Source: Neptunomonas marina
GTDB lineage: Bacteria > Pseudomonadota > Gammaproteobacteria > Pseudomonadales > Balneatricaceae
Reading direction: 5' to 3'
Assembly (NCBI RefSeq): GCF_004005935.1
Contig: NZ_SACQ01000004.1
Location: forward strand, 124,001 to 188,000
DNA length: 64,000 nt
The position numbers and the translations under genes are program-made. A model generated the notes under the pieces. It did no database searches and was not told the DNA's origin. It worked only from the letters and a program-made list of their open reading frames with translations. This document shows, one piece after another, positions 1-8,366 of this stretch; position 1 is the stretch's first letter; every line of letters starts with the position of its first letter.

Positions 1-163
1 CCACCTGTGTAATTGAGCGTACCAAGAGGAGATCGGCATCCGCCACATCACCGGCTGACATCTGGCGACCAGCCACTTGCTTAAGCACCACATCGCCCGA
101 AAACATTGCTGCCAATCCAGGAATGTTCTCATCTGCCACAATTTTCAGGTTATTCTTCAACAA
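1..163 (-). CDS. pdxB: Erythronate-4-phosphate dehydrogenase, N-terminal part
   Basis: The gene runs off the left edge, so only about 54 codons are visible. PdxB oxidises 4-phosphoerythronate in the DXP-dependent pathway to pyridoxal phosphate, in the cytosol. The reverse strand reads KIVADENIPGLAAMF, then a short variable segment, then DADLLLVRSITQV, which match the first beta strand and the ADALMVRS-type motif of PdxB. No ATG is available after the upstream in-frame stop. The best start is a TTG at 163 (or 160) with a GGAG six bases before it. It diverges from the genes to its right. The family call rests on a short stretch, but the motif order is distinctive. Confidence 0.82.
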   Translation of the reverse strand, partial: MLKNNLKIVADENIPGLAAMFSGDVVLKQVAGRQMSAGDVADADLLLVRSITQV

Positions 164-256
164 ATCCGGCTCCAGACTTTACAAACGACGCGCATTAAGG
201 CTCAATTCGGCGCCACATAATTAAGCTGCTCATTCTACAACGATTGGTACCCACCT

Positions 257-508
257 GTGATTGCTCACTGGCGAAAAAATCAAGACTATCTCGTCATACG
301 GCTATACCAAGACCTTGTTGGAGACTGGGTGGTGTCCGAAAGCCGCGGCCAGTTCCAAGTGCCCACCAGAACTGAGTATTCGCGTACCATTTTGCACTCA
401 TACCAAGAAGCACGCCAAATGGTGCTAAGCCTAAGCAAGCAGCTACGCTGTGAGGGCTATAAGAAAACAATCGCCAGCGAAGAGCAGCTCGGTTTTCAGT
501 TCGATTAA
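257..508 (+). CDS. Small WGR-domain-like protein
   Basis: A protein of 83 residues with a GTG start and no strong ribosome binding site. It resembles small single-domain WGR proteins: a Trp-Arg near the N terminus, then YLVIRLYQDLVGDWVV, and a C-terminal helix of the SYQEA...L..QL...GYK type. WGR modules elsewhere bind nucleic acid ends, as in PARP-type proteins, but the role of isolated bacterial copies is unknown. The central Trp-Gly-Arg is degraded to SRGQ. It lies in the gap between divergent pdxB and trpB. The family call is tentative, and the coding status is supported by length and by the recognisable pattern. Confidence 0.5.
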   Translation: MIAHWRKNQDYLVIRLYQDLVGDWVVSESRGQFQVPTRTEYSRTILHSYQEARQMVLSLSKQLRCEGYKKTIASEEQLGFQFD

Positions 509-630
509 CCACACGCTGCGTGCATCTTTTGTATAAGTAAATCACCGTATAAGTAGATTCCGGTTGCGCTCTCTTTTATAGTTTCAGAAAACGATACTGA
601 AAGACTGATACCCATCAAGAGAGATGTAAC

Positions 631-1833
631 ATGAGCAAGTTTGACTTTGGCCAAATGCCTGATAGAGAAGGCTTCTTCGGAGAGTTCGGCGGACAGATTA
701 TTCCGCCTGAGCTCAAAAAAATCATGGACGAGATCGATCAAGCGTACGAAGAGATCCGCCAAAAGCCAGAGTTCCAAGAAGAACTTGCGTCTCTACTCAC
801 TGATTTCGTTGGCCGCCCCAGCCCAATCTATTACGCACGCCGCTTAACTGAAAAGCTTGGCGGGGCTCGCATCTTTTTGAAGCGCGAAGACCTAAACCAT
901 ACTGGCGCGCACAAAATCAATCACTGTTTGGGCGAAGCACTCCTTGCGAAGTACATGGGTAAAACCAAAGTGATCGCTGAAACAGGCGCAGGCCAACACG
1001 GCGTTGCACTGGCAACAGCATGTGCCCTTGTTGGTATCCCATGCGAGATCCACATGGGTCAGGTCGACATAGAAAAAGAGCACCCTAATGTCACGAAGAT
1101 GAAAATTCTGGGCTGCAAATTGGTACCAGTGACACGCGGTACAGCTACGCTCAAAGATGCCGTTGATAGCGCCTTTGAGGAGTACCTAAAAGACCCTGTT
1201 AGCTACATCTACGCCATCGGTTCAGTGGTTGGCCCACACCCGTTCCCAAAAATGGTTCGCGATTTCCAGTGCGTAATCGGCCAAGAAGCACGCCAGCAGT
1301 TCCAAGAGAAAGAGGGCAAGCTGCCTAACTACATTACGGCTTGCGTTGGCGGTGGCTCGAACGCTATGGGCCTCTTTACCGCGTTCCTGAATGACGACGA
1401 CGTCAATATCGTTGGCGTAGAGCCAGCAGGCAAGGGCCTTGCAACAACTGAGCACTCTGCAACACTCACGCTCGGTAAGCCTAGCGAAATCCATGGCATG
1501 AAGTGCTACGTCCTAGAAGATGAAAATGGCGAACCAATGCCGGTTCACTCCATCGCATCAGGCCTTGATTACCCAGGCGTTGGCCCACAGCACAGCTACC
1601 TAAAAGAGCTAGGCCGCGTTAACTACGAAACGGCATCGGATGAAGAGTGTCTTGACGCTTTTATGACGCTCTCCCAAGTAGAAGGCATTATCCCTGCGCT
1701 TGAGAGTTCCCATGCGGTGGCTTGGGCGATGCGCAAAGCGGCTGAGTTACCAAGCGACCAAACCATTTTGGTTAACCTATCTGGCCGCGGTGACAAAGAC
1801 GCCGATTACGTTGCAAACAAATTAGGGCTGTAA
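631..1833 (+). CDS. trpB: Tryptophan synthase beta chain (unlinked copy)
   Basis: A PLP-dependent enzyme that joins indole and serine to make tryptophan. Its 400 residues match the usual TrpB length. Visible motifs are [11 protein letters not shown] near 18-28, the PLP lysine in NHTGAHKIN (Lys95), the catalytic Glu of ETGAGQHG (about 117), the phosphate-binding CVGGGSN and the C-terminal NLSGRGDKD. It has no trpA beside it and lies far from trpGDC at 31.6-34 kb. Several positions differ from enteric TrpB, for example QIIPPEL in place of RFVPETL. It may therefore be a second, TrpA-independent TrpB, but that cannot be decided here. A TrpB is certain; its standing as sole or second copy is open. 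Confidence 0.93.
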   Translation: MSKFDFGQMPDREGFFGEFGGQIIPPELKKIMDEIDQAYEEIRQKPEFQEELASLLTDFVGRPSPIYYARRLTEKLGGARIFLKREDLNHTGAHKINHCLGEALLAKYMGKTKVIAETGAGQHGVALATACALVGIPCEIHMGQVDIEKEHPNVTKMKILGCKLVPVTRGTATLKDAVDSAFEEYLKDPVSYIYAIGSVVGPHPFPKMVRDFQCVIGQEARQQFQEKEGKLPNYITACVGGGSNAMGLFTAFLNDDDVNIVGVEPAGKGLATTEHSATLTLGKPSEIHGMKCYVLEDENGEPMPVHSIASGLDYPGVGPQHSYLKELGRVNYETASDEECLDAFMTLSQVEGIIPALESSHAVAWAMRKAAELPSDQTILVNLSGRGDKDADYVANKLGL

Positions 1834-2165
1834 GCTCTGAAATAAAAAGGATTAGATCTTATTTATCAATCATTTACTGATTTAGGTTTGATCTAGTCCT
1901 TTCTACTCTCTTGCAAACCCTTTCTACACATTCGCACACTTTCTTGCCTTTCCCAGCCCTGCGTTAAGCCCTAAGCTTTGTCCCCTCACCCGTTACGTTA
2001 GATACCCTATCTCCCCCTCACTGATAGATCTCCACTTCTGTCTGTAAAGGCTGCTTTGCACATTGAACGACACATCCTAACCGCGCGTACAACCCTCAAC
2101 ACGATTGAAAGTCTTTTAAGAAAAACATCAGAATGATTCTCTTTAACAACCATAGGATTAATTGG
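1834..2165. other. Intergenic region, imperfect inverted repeat after trpB
   Basis: No gene is seen here. An imperfect inverted repeat (AAAGGATTAGATC at 1846-1858 with GATCTAGTCCTTT at 1890-1902, one mismatch, loop of about 31 bases) follows trpB and may terminate it, although the loop is long and there is no T-run. The right part should carry the promoter of the pseudoazurin gene, but no convincing operator was recognised. Confidence 0.4.
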
Positions 2166-2621
2166 ATGATAGCTATGAATAGAAAGATTTTTACCGCTAC
2201 CGCAGCTCTGATGCTCAGCTCACAGTTGGTATTCGCCGCAGAGCATACAGTACAAATGAAAAATGTCGGAGCTGATGGAACTATGGTTTTCGAGCCTGCC
2301 GTTCTAAACGTGGCTGTCGGTGATACCGTTCACTTTGAACCGACAGATATGGCGCACAACTCTGAATCCGTTACTAATCTGATCCCTGAAGGCTCAGCTG
2401 GCTGGAAAGGCGCGATGAATCAGAAAGTATCCTTTACAGTGGATAAAGAAGGCGTTTATGTCTATAAGTGCACGCCTCACACAATAATGGGAATGGTTGG
2501 CGTAGTGGTAGCTGGAAGCCCTACCAATCTGGAAGAGATTAAAACGCAGTCTGCTTCTCTAAGCGCAACTTTTGTTATGAACAAAGATCGCCTAACGAAT
2601 TACCTAAACCAAGTTAAGTAA
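2166..2621 (+). CDS. Pseudoazurin (type I blue copper protein)
   Basis: A periplasmic electron carrier, usually a donor to copper nitrite reductase or other periplasmic reductases. From the ATG at 2166, with AGGA eight bases upstream, the product has a signal peptide ending around FAA|EH (residues 24-26) and a cupredoxin domain. The copper ligands are all visible: His64 in DMAHNSE, and Cys102, His105 and Met110 in KCTPHTIMGM, with the pseudoazurin spacing. A further in-frame ATG lies upstream at 2133, but it would put charged and bulky residues before the signal peptide. No denitrification genes are nearby, so the redox partner is unknown. Confidence 0.9.
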   Translation: MIAMNRKIFTATAALMLSSQLVFAAEHTVQMKNVGADGTMVFEPAVLNVAVGDTVHFEPTDMAHNSESVTNLIPEGSAGWKGAMNQKVSFTVDKEGVYVYKCTPHTIMGMVGVVVAGSPTNLEEIKTQSASLSATFVMNKDRLTNYLNQVK

Positions 2622-3007
2622 CACGCAAAATTGATACAAACGTGATCCCGGCGCACTCATTCACAACCGCTCAAACGAGTGCGCCGATCACGTCACAAAG
2701 ACTTGTTACGCTAGCTCGGAATTTCGAAGCAAGGATCAAGTTCTGTCTTTCAGTTAAGGCAACTATTTTTGAAACATCACTTTGCCCGTTAGTTCTGCGT
2801 CTGCGCTATTGCTGCTTTTAAAACAGCAATTTCAATTTGTTTCTATGACACCTACAGTTCCAAACAACGGTATCTAGTGCTAAGCGCAACACACCAATAC
2901 TGCCCTGCACATTGACCACCAACCGAAAACAATCTTATAAAGCCTAGGCAGACCCAAAACTACGAACAGCTTTTGCAGCACTCTCAAAACTACTGACACA
3001 CACCACT
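2622..3007. other. Intergenic region with strong hairpin
   Basis: The gap between the pseudoazurin and FG-GAP genes holds a strong hairpin just after the pseudoazurin stop: CGTGATC-CC-GGCGCACTC at 2641-2658 pairs with GAGTGCGCCGATCACG at 2677-2692, with a two-base bulge. No T-run follows, so it could be a rho-dependent end or an mRNA-stabilising structure. Nothing else was recognised in the remaining 300 bases. Confidence 0.5.
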
Positions 3008-3796
3008 ATGATGACCTCAAAGGTAAAAAAGACTACCAAGTGGCTTGCGCTATTCAGCACTCTCATCACACCAAGTGTGCTTGCCGAGTCGAAATCCGCA
3101 GTCTGTGCCGAGCAGATATCGGCCAGTTATAGCCAGCCAACACGGCGCTATGCCCATGGAGTACTGGGCGACACTATCGAATACGGGGGGCTGACCGTAA
3201 CGACGCGTTACTCTGAAAGCCATTGCCCAGCCACCCCCAAGGTGCAGGAGGCAACATTGCCTGAATCGATGGTTTTCGAAGACCTTACCCCCCGCTTGGT
3301 AGACCTAAACAATGATCAAAAGCCAGAGATTATTACCATCGAATCCTCAGTGGCTGAGGGAGCACGGCTTGCAATCTGGGGGATCGAAAACGGCACACTA
3401 ACACGGCTAACCGCCACGCCAACTATCGGCCAAGCCTATCGCTGGCTAGCACCCATCGGCGCGGCCGACTTGGACGGTGATGGCCATATGGAGATCGCCT
3501 ATATCGACCGCCCTCACCTTGCTCAAACCTTGCGTATCTGGCGATACCAAGACAACAACCTTGAGCAGATTGCTAGCTTAGCTGGTTTAACAAACCACCG
3601 TATCGGCGAGGACTTTATCTCTGGCGGCATTCGACAGTGTGGACAAACCGCTGAACTGATTACAGCCGATAGCGGATGGGCCAATGTGGTTGCAATCAAG
3701 CTGAGCAACGGCGCACTCACAACGGAGAAACTAGGGCGCTTTAGGGGCCAGCAAAGCTTTGCTAAGGCACTCAAGTGTATGCCGCTTGATCAGTAA
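3008..3796 (+). CDS. Secreted FG-GAP/VCBS-repeat protein
   Basis: A protein of 262 residues of unknown function. It has an N-terminal signal peptide (Lys-rich start, hydrophobic stretch, cleavage near VLA|ES at about residue 26) and two calcium-loop-like FG-GAP repeats, seen as DLNNDQKPEI near residue 100 and DLDGDGHMEIAYI near 157. Such repeats form beta-propeller blades, usually in periplasmic or surface proteins. Four cysteines (residues 33, 73, about 216 and the C-terminal one) could form disulfides. The start could be either of the two adjacent ATG codons. It converges on dbpA. No catalytic motif was seen. Confidence 0.75.
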   Translation: MMTSKVKKTTKWLALFSTLITPSVLAESKSAVCAEQISASYSQPTRRYAHGVLGDTIEYGGLTVTTRYSESHCPATPKVQEATLPESMVFEDLTPRLVDLNNDQKPEIITIESSVAEGARLAIWGIENGTLTRLTATPTIGQAYRWLAPIGAADLDGDGHMEIAYIDRPHLAQTLRIWRYQDNNLEQIASLAGLTNHRIGEDFISGGIRQCGQTAELITADSGWANVVAIKLSNGALTTEKLGRFRGQQSFAKALKCMPLDQ

Positions 3797-3877
3797 AAAT
3801 AGGTTGCTAAAGCGGTTGGCGTTTATAAGCAGATATCTATGCACTAGACCGTAAAACAACCAGAAAGACAGAGTAGA

Positions 3878-3920
3878 ACGGGGCCAAATCCGTGCAGATT
3901 ACGTTTATTTGGCCCGTTTG
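3878..3920 (+). terminator. Probable terminator between FG-GAP gene and dbpA
   Basis: ACGGGGCCAAAT (3878-3889) pairs with ATTTGGCCCGT (3907-3917) with one bulged base, followed by TTTG. It lies between convergent genes and may serve both. Confidence 0.5.
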
Positions 3921-3940
3921 GAGACTCGTTGCGCAACAAC

Positions 3941-5326
3941 TTACAGACGACGCACTCGAACGCTTCGCCCTTTGATTTTGCCATTTTGCAGCTTATCCAG
4001 CGCGTCCCGCGCGATCTCGTTCGCAACGGAAACATACGCCCATGTCGAGCCAACTTTGATCTTACCAATCTGCTGTGCGCTCAGTTGCTTATCGCCGGTT
4101 AGCGCCCCTAAAATATCACCCGGACGAATCTTCTGTTTTTTACCGGCAGCAAGTTGCAGCGTGGTCATCGATGGGATCAAACGAAATCCGCTAGTAAGGT
4201 CAGATGAAGGCAGCACATCGGGGCTAGCCACAGGATCAAAGCCATCCGGCAGCTCTAGCTGAGCAATACGGTGCGCCTCTTTTTCGCTAAACAACGTGCA
4301 GGCCGCTCCGCTGCTATCAGCACGGCCGGTACGCCCGACGCGGTGGGTATGCACCTCAGGATCGAACGCCACTTGGTAGTTAATCACCAGATCAATATCG
4401 TCGATATCAAGCCCACGTGCAGCCACATCGGTAGCGATTAACACCGACAAACTGCGGCTAGCAAAACGCACCAACACCTGATCACGATCTTTCTGCTCAA
4501 GATCGCCGTGAATCGCCATTGCACTGATACGGCGCTCACTCAAATACTCACACAGCTGCTGCGTCTCTTTTTTGGTATTACAGAAGATAATGCAGCTAGT
4601 TGGTTGATGTTTAGCCAGCAGCACATGCGTGGCTGCAACCCGTGCTTGGTCATCCGCAACGCGATAAAACGACTGGGAGATGCTGCTTTGCTCATGCAAA
4701 GATTCAACCTTTACCATCGCAGGGTTATGCATCACCCGTTCGGCAATCTTTTGAATCTGCTCTGGGAATGTTGCACTAAACAGCAAATTTTGGCGCTGTG
4801 CCGGTAGCTGATCAACGATACGATCTAGGGTGTCTTGAAAGCCCATATCGAGCATTCGATCGGCCTCGTCCAACACCAAGGTGTTCAGCTCGCTCAGGTC
4901 AAGGCGGCCCTTATCTAGGTGGTCTTCGATACGCCCCGGCGTACCCACAATAATGTGAGCACCATGCTCTAACGATCCAATCTGTGGGCCCATAGGCATA
5001 CCGCCACACAAGGTCAGCACCTTAATATTGTGGATACCACGCGCTAATCGGCGCACCTCCACCGCAACCTGATCCGCCAACTCACGCGTAGGACACAACA
5101 CCAAGGTCTGAATACGAAAGCGCTTGTCGTTCAGGTTGTTTAACAGCCCTAAACCAAACGCAGCAGTTTTACCGGAGCCGGTTTTACCTTGGCCAATCAG
5201 GTCTTTACCAGCGAGCATCTGCGGCAAGCTTTGCGCCTGAATCGGCGTCATAGAGGCATAGCCCAGCGTGGATAAATTGCTGATTAGTTCAGCACGAAGA
5301 GGAAGCGAAGCGAAAGAAGTGTTCAA
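3941..5326 (-). CDS. dbpA: ATP-dependent RNA helicase DbpA
   Basis: A DEAD-box helicase that acts in late assembly of the 50S subunit, specific for hairpin 92 of 23S rRNA. All core motifs are present: Q-motif TPIQAQSLP (about 27-35), Walker A GKTGSGKT (about 47-54), PTRELA (79-84), TPGR, DEAD (153-156), SAT (184-186), ARGLDI and HRVGRTGR. The C-terminal 75 residues, running from RLIPSMTTLQLAAG to KGRSVRVRRL, form the RRM-like DbpA RNA-binding domain that distinguishes it from RhlB, RhlE and SrmB. The length of 461 residues is usual. It is transcribed alone, downstream of the iron operon and separated from it by about 150 bases. Confidence 0.95.
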   Translation of the reverse strand: MNTSFASLPLRAELISNLSTLGYASMTPIQAQSLPQMLAGKDLIGQGKTGSGKTAAFGLGLLNNLNDKRFRIQTLVLCPTRELADQVAVEVRRLARGIHNIKVLTLCGGMPMGPQIGSLEHGAHIIVGTPGRIEDHLDKGRLDLSELNTLVLDEADRMLDMGFQDTLDRIVDQLPAQRQNLLFSATFPEQIQKIAERVMHNPAMVKVESLHEQSSISQSFYRVADDQARVAATHVLLAKHQPTSCIIFCNTKKETQQLCEYLSERRISAMAIHGDLEQKDRDQVLVRFASRSLSVLIATDVAARGLDIDDIDLVINYQVAFDPEVHTHRVGRTGRADSSGAACTLFSEKEAHRIAQLELPDGFDPVASPDVLPSSDLTSGFRLIPSMTTLQLAAGKKQKIRPGDILGALTGDKQLSAQQIGKIKVGSTWAYVSVANEIARDALDKLQNGKIKGRSVRVRRL

Positions 5327-5478
5327 GGCAGGTCATCTCAGTTGTGTGAGCCGCGATTATAACGCGTCTACACCACAAATGCTGCGCTATATCTTGCACC
5401 CAAACAGTGGCGGCGCTGCCCTAAACAAGCAAGGAAGGGGTCTGTCTGCTAAGGCAGCACCGTACTGTAAACAGAAAA

Positions 5479-6483
5479 CTACTGATAACCCACGTTGGTT
5501 AGAATCTGCTGGGCCGTACCAGACAGCCGCAGGGCATGGTCTAACGATGTTTTATCTTCTTTAAAGCGTCCCCATTTAGCGATCTCACGTGGTGGGTATA
5601 CTTTCGGATGTACAGGGTACTCCATGCTAATTTTTGCATATTGTACTTGGGCCTCTTTGGTCGTCAGCCACTCGACAAAATCCAACGCTTGCGCCCTGTT
5701 TTTCGCGTGTGCAGTTACGCCAACGGCTGTGATGTTCATGTGCACGCCATCAGTATCTTGGTCTGCCCAAAACAGCTTTAAGGGTGTTTGCGGGTCTTCT
5801 CTTTTTAATCGGGCATAGTAGTAGGAGTTCACCATTCCGACATCACACTGGCCCTCTCGAATGGCTGCGATAATCTGATCATCATCGGCTAACGGTGGAA
5901 GCGCCAAGTTAGCAACCCATCCCTTAATCACCTCGGTTGTCCGTTGTTCACCCCACTTTGCTACCAGCGTCGAGATCAACGTACGGGTGTATTCAGCTTG
6001 ACTGGTACGGAGGCATACACGGCCACGCCATTTTGCGTCAGCTAGCCCAGCATAACCGTCTAAATCAGACTCTTTGACACGGTCTGTATGATAAATCAAA
6101 GTGCGGGCTCGCTTAGAAAAAGCAAACCAAGTATCGTCTTTAGCCCGCAGATGCTCCGGGACGTTTCGCTCTAGTGTTCTCGATACCAACGGAGCGAGCA
6201 GTCGCTTAGCGGTCGTATTGGCAAAGTTTCCGACACCTGACGCTAACAATACATCAGCTTTCGTCTCGGCCCCCTCCAGTACCAAACGCGATACCAACAT
6301 AGGAGCTGGTGCGATCACGTAACCAACCGCTGTACCCGTTTCACGCGAATATTGGTCCAGCATTGGCTTTAGATAACTCGCATTTTTTGAGGAGTAAACC
6401 ATTAGCTCATCCGCCGCTGCCACCGAAAAGGAGGCAAACATCAGTGCGGAAAAGCACATGTTCAAGAATGTCTGTTTTTTCAT
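5479..6483 (-). CDS. Ferric iron ABC transporter substrate-binding protein (FutA/FbpA-like)
   Basis: A periplasmic Fe(III)-binding protein of 334 residues. It has a signal peptide cleaved near VAAA|DE (about 24), the family start LMVYSSKNASYLKPMLDQY, and a tyrosine cluster NSYYYAR (Tyr221-223) of the kind that holds Fe(III) in FutA and FbpA. Tyr165 in SQAEY is a further candidate ligand. No permease or ATPase gene is linked, so it must either feed a transporter elsewhere or act as an iron scavenger. It is the last gene of the exbB-tonB-receptor operon, 30 bases after piuC. That context supports iron as its cargo. Confidence 0.85.
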   Translation of the reverse strand: MKKQTFLNMCFSALMFASFSVAAADELMVYSSKNASYLKPMLDQYSRETGTAVGYVIAPAPMLVSRLVLEGAETKADVLLASGVGNFANTTAKRLLAPLVSRTLERNVPEHLRAKDDTWFAFSKRARTLIYHTDRVKESDLDGYAGLADAKWRGRVCLRTSQAEYTRTLISTLVAKWGEQRTTEVIKGWVANLALPPLADDDQIIAAIREGQCDVGMVNSYYYARLKREDPQTPLKLFWADQDTDGVHMNITAVGVTAHAKNRAQALDFVEWLTTKEAQVQYAKISMEYPVHPKVYPPREIAKWGRFKEDKTSLDHALRLSGTAQQILTNVGYQ

Positions 6484-6513
6484 AGTGTAATCCTTTAGAA
6501 CCTTGGCGGGGTA

Positions 6514-7200
6514 TTAAGACGGGCTTGCCCACTGTCGAATAAGGTTGTGGTAAACACCGCTTAAGTTAACAACCTCTGGATGGGCTGCTCCTAATTCAGA
6601 AGTTAACGCTTGGACAGAGCTATCCAACTCATAGAGCGTTTCTCGGCGACAGCTATCCCGTACTAAACTTTGAATCCAGAAAAAAGCGGCCACTCTGGCT
6701 CCCGAACGAACCGGCGTGACTTGATGCAGGCTCGTTGATGGATACAGCACCATATCGCCGGCTGCTAACTTCACAGAGTGAGCACCATATTGAGTTTGGA
6801 TGGATAGCTCGCCACCCTCATATTCGTCGGGCTCAGCCAGAAATAACGTCGCTGATAGGTCTGTACGTATTGTCTGACCTGAACTAGGCAACTGCATCAA
6901 TGCGCCATCGACATGCGCACCATAAGTTTCGGATTCGCTATAGCGGTTAAATTTAGGTGGGTAAATCTTGTCAGGCAGCGCCGCCGAGATAAACGTGGGA
7001 TGCTGCGCTAGCACTTGCAGAATATATCGCCCAAGACCCATGGCTGGTTCTTGCGTATCATCCAATTGTTGATTTCGCTTTACGTTACGTGCCACGCTAC
7101 CTGCGGTAGCGAGACCATCAAGCCATTGAGCCGCGTCAAGATGTTCGCGGAACTGGCGCACTTCATCTGCTGAAAGCACCTGAGGAATAGTAATTAACAT
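6514..7200 (-). CDS. piuC: Fe(II)/2-oxoglutarate-dependent dioxygenase, PiuC/PKHD type
   Basis: A cytosolic PiuC-family hydroxylase often encoded beside catecholate siderophore receptors; its substrate is unknown. The iron ligands are visible as His96 and Asp98 (GAHVDG) and His159 (TSLHQV), with Arg169 (SGARVAAFF) as the oxoglutarate anchor. N-terminal residues 1-30 match the family start, [14 protein letters not shown] chose the ATG at 7200, which has GAGG five bases upstream, rather than a longer frame beginning at 7275. The 228-residue length is normal. The start overlaps the end of the hydroxyacid oxidase gene by seven bases, so the two are probably translationally coupled. Confidence 0.92.
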   Translation of the reverse strand: MLITIPQVLSADEVRQFREHLDAAQWLDGLATAGSVARNVKRNQQLDDTQEPAMGLGRYILQVLAQHPTFISAALPDKIYPPKFNRYSESETYGAHVDGALMQLPSSGQTIRTDLSATLFLAEPDEYEGGELSIQTQYGAHSVKLAAGDMVLYPSTSLHQVTPVRSGARVAAFFWIQSLVRDSCRRETLYELDSSVQALTSELGAAHPEVVNLSGVYHNLIRQWASPS

Positions 7201-8318
7201 GACGCCCTCATAACTGAGTGGAGTGTGGTTGATCGAATCGCAGTAACAGACTGGCAGCCCGTCATCGCCATACAAAGCTCAAACTCTTCGCGCAGTAGCT
7301 TCAGCATATGTGCCACGCCCAGCGCCCCCGCCACACTAAGTGCGTAAACCTGTAATCGCCCAATCAGAACAGCATCAGCACCCAGTGCAATGGCTTTAAA
7401 CGCGTCGCTACCAGAGCGAATACCGCTGTCTAACAAAACTGGAAACCGATCACCAACAGCGTCACGTATCGCTGGCAGAAGATCGAGTGATGCAGGCGTA
7501 CCATCAAGTGTTCGCCCGCCATGATTAGAAACAACAATACCTGCGGCACCTAAATCATGCAGTGCCGCTGCATCTTGAGGACTCAAAACACCCTTAATAA
7601 TAACGGGTAAAGGACACTCCCGAATCAGTTTCTCCAGCCGAGCAAAGGTGGGAGCACTCACCATATAGTCCGAAAATATCCGGCTTTTACTCACACCCTC
7701 ATGAGGCTTCTGGAACTGGCTTTCGAGATTTGCCGCTGTGATCTCGTTTGGCATCACAAACCCTGCCCTGAGCACCCTTATACTCGGGCTCTGAACCGCA
7801 GCATCGACGGTAACAACAATCGCCTGATAGTCTGACTTAACGGCCCTGATGACCAACTCAGTTGTGTTCTGTTCATCCGGCTGTAGATAGAGCTGAAACC
7901 AGCGCATAGCGCCCGAATGTTCGGCAATATCCTCCATCGTGACGCTAGACAGCGTACTGGAAACCATTGTTGTATCGGTTGCCGCAGCAGCCTGAGCAGT
8001 TGCCAACTCAGCATTCGGATGCACTAGTTTTTGATAAGCAACCGGAGCTAACAAGAAAGGATGTTCCAAAGCGTGAGAGCCTAGTGTTAGTGCCGTGGTT
8101 GCATGAGCCATATCCGCAAATGGCCGAGGGATGATGCCCCACTTTTGAAAAGCATCACGATTCAACTGCAACGTACGATCATGACCACTGCCACCTTCAA
8201 TGTAGGCTAAGCGTTTTGGCTCGATAAACTGATGTGCTAACGCCTCATAATCTTGGGCACAGGCAATTTCAGAGGGAATATAACTCAATGGAGTGAGAGG
8301 AGTCTGAGGCTGTTCCAT
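7194..8318 (-). CDS. FMN-dependent alpha-hydroxy-acid dehydrogenase/oxidase (LldD-like)
   Basis: Belongs to the lactate dehydrogenase/glycolate oxidase family, which oxidises 2-hydroxy acids to 2-oxo acids with FMN. From the ATG at 8318 it has 374 residues forming one TIM barrel. Visible active-site elements are Tyr39 in the LAYIEGGSG segment, Tyr144 in QLYLQ, Lys242 in IIKGVLS, and His266 with Arg269 in [11 protein letters not shown], followed by the phosphate-binding DSGIRSG. The first motif, usually YYxxGA, is altered, and the substrate cannot be read from sequence. Its place between a catecholate receptor and piuC suggests a role linked to iron or siderophore metabolism. This is inference. 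Confidence 0.88.
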   Translation of the reverse strand: MEQPQTPLTPLSYIPSEIACAQDYEALAHQFIEPKRLAYIEGGSGHDRTLQLNRDAFQKWGIIPRPFADMAHATTALTLGSHALEHPFLLAPVAYQKLVHPNAELATAQAAAATDTTMVSSTLSSVTMEDIAEHSGAMRWFQLYLQPDEQNTTELVIRAVKSDYQAIVVTVDAAVQSPSIRVLRAGFVMPNEITAANLESQFQKPHEGVSKSRIFSDYMVSAPTFARLEKLIRECPLPVIIKGVLSPQDAAALHDLGAAGIVVSNHGGRTLDGTPASLDLLPAIRDAVGDRFPVLLDSGIRSGSDAFKAIALGADAVLIGRLQVYALSVAGALGVAHMLKLLREEFELCMAMTGCQSVTAIRSTTLHSVMRASC

Positions 8319-8331
8319 AATTTTTCTCAAG

Positions 8332-8353
8332 TGCCGAGGGGAGCCCCTCGGCA
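8332..8353 (-). other. Perfect GC-rich hairpin between receptor and lldD-like gene
   Basis: TGCCGAGGGG (8332-8341) and CCCCTCGGCA (8344-8353) form a perfect 10-bp stem with a two-base formal loop. It lies in the 48-base gap inside the operon, 14 bases upstream of the lldD-like start. There is no T-run on either side. It is more likely a 3'-end stabiliser or partial attenuator that sets receptor expression above that of the downstream enzymes than a full terminator. Confidence 0.6.
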
Positions 8354-8366
8354 TTAACGCATCACC

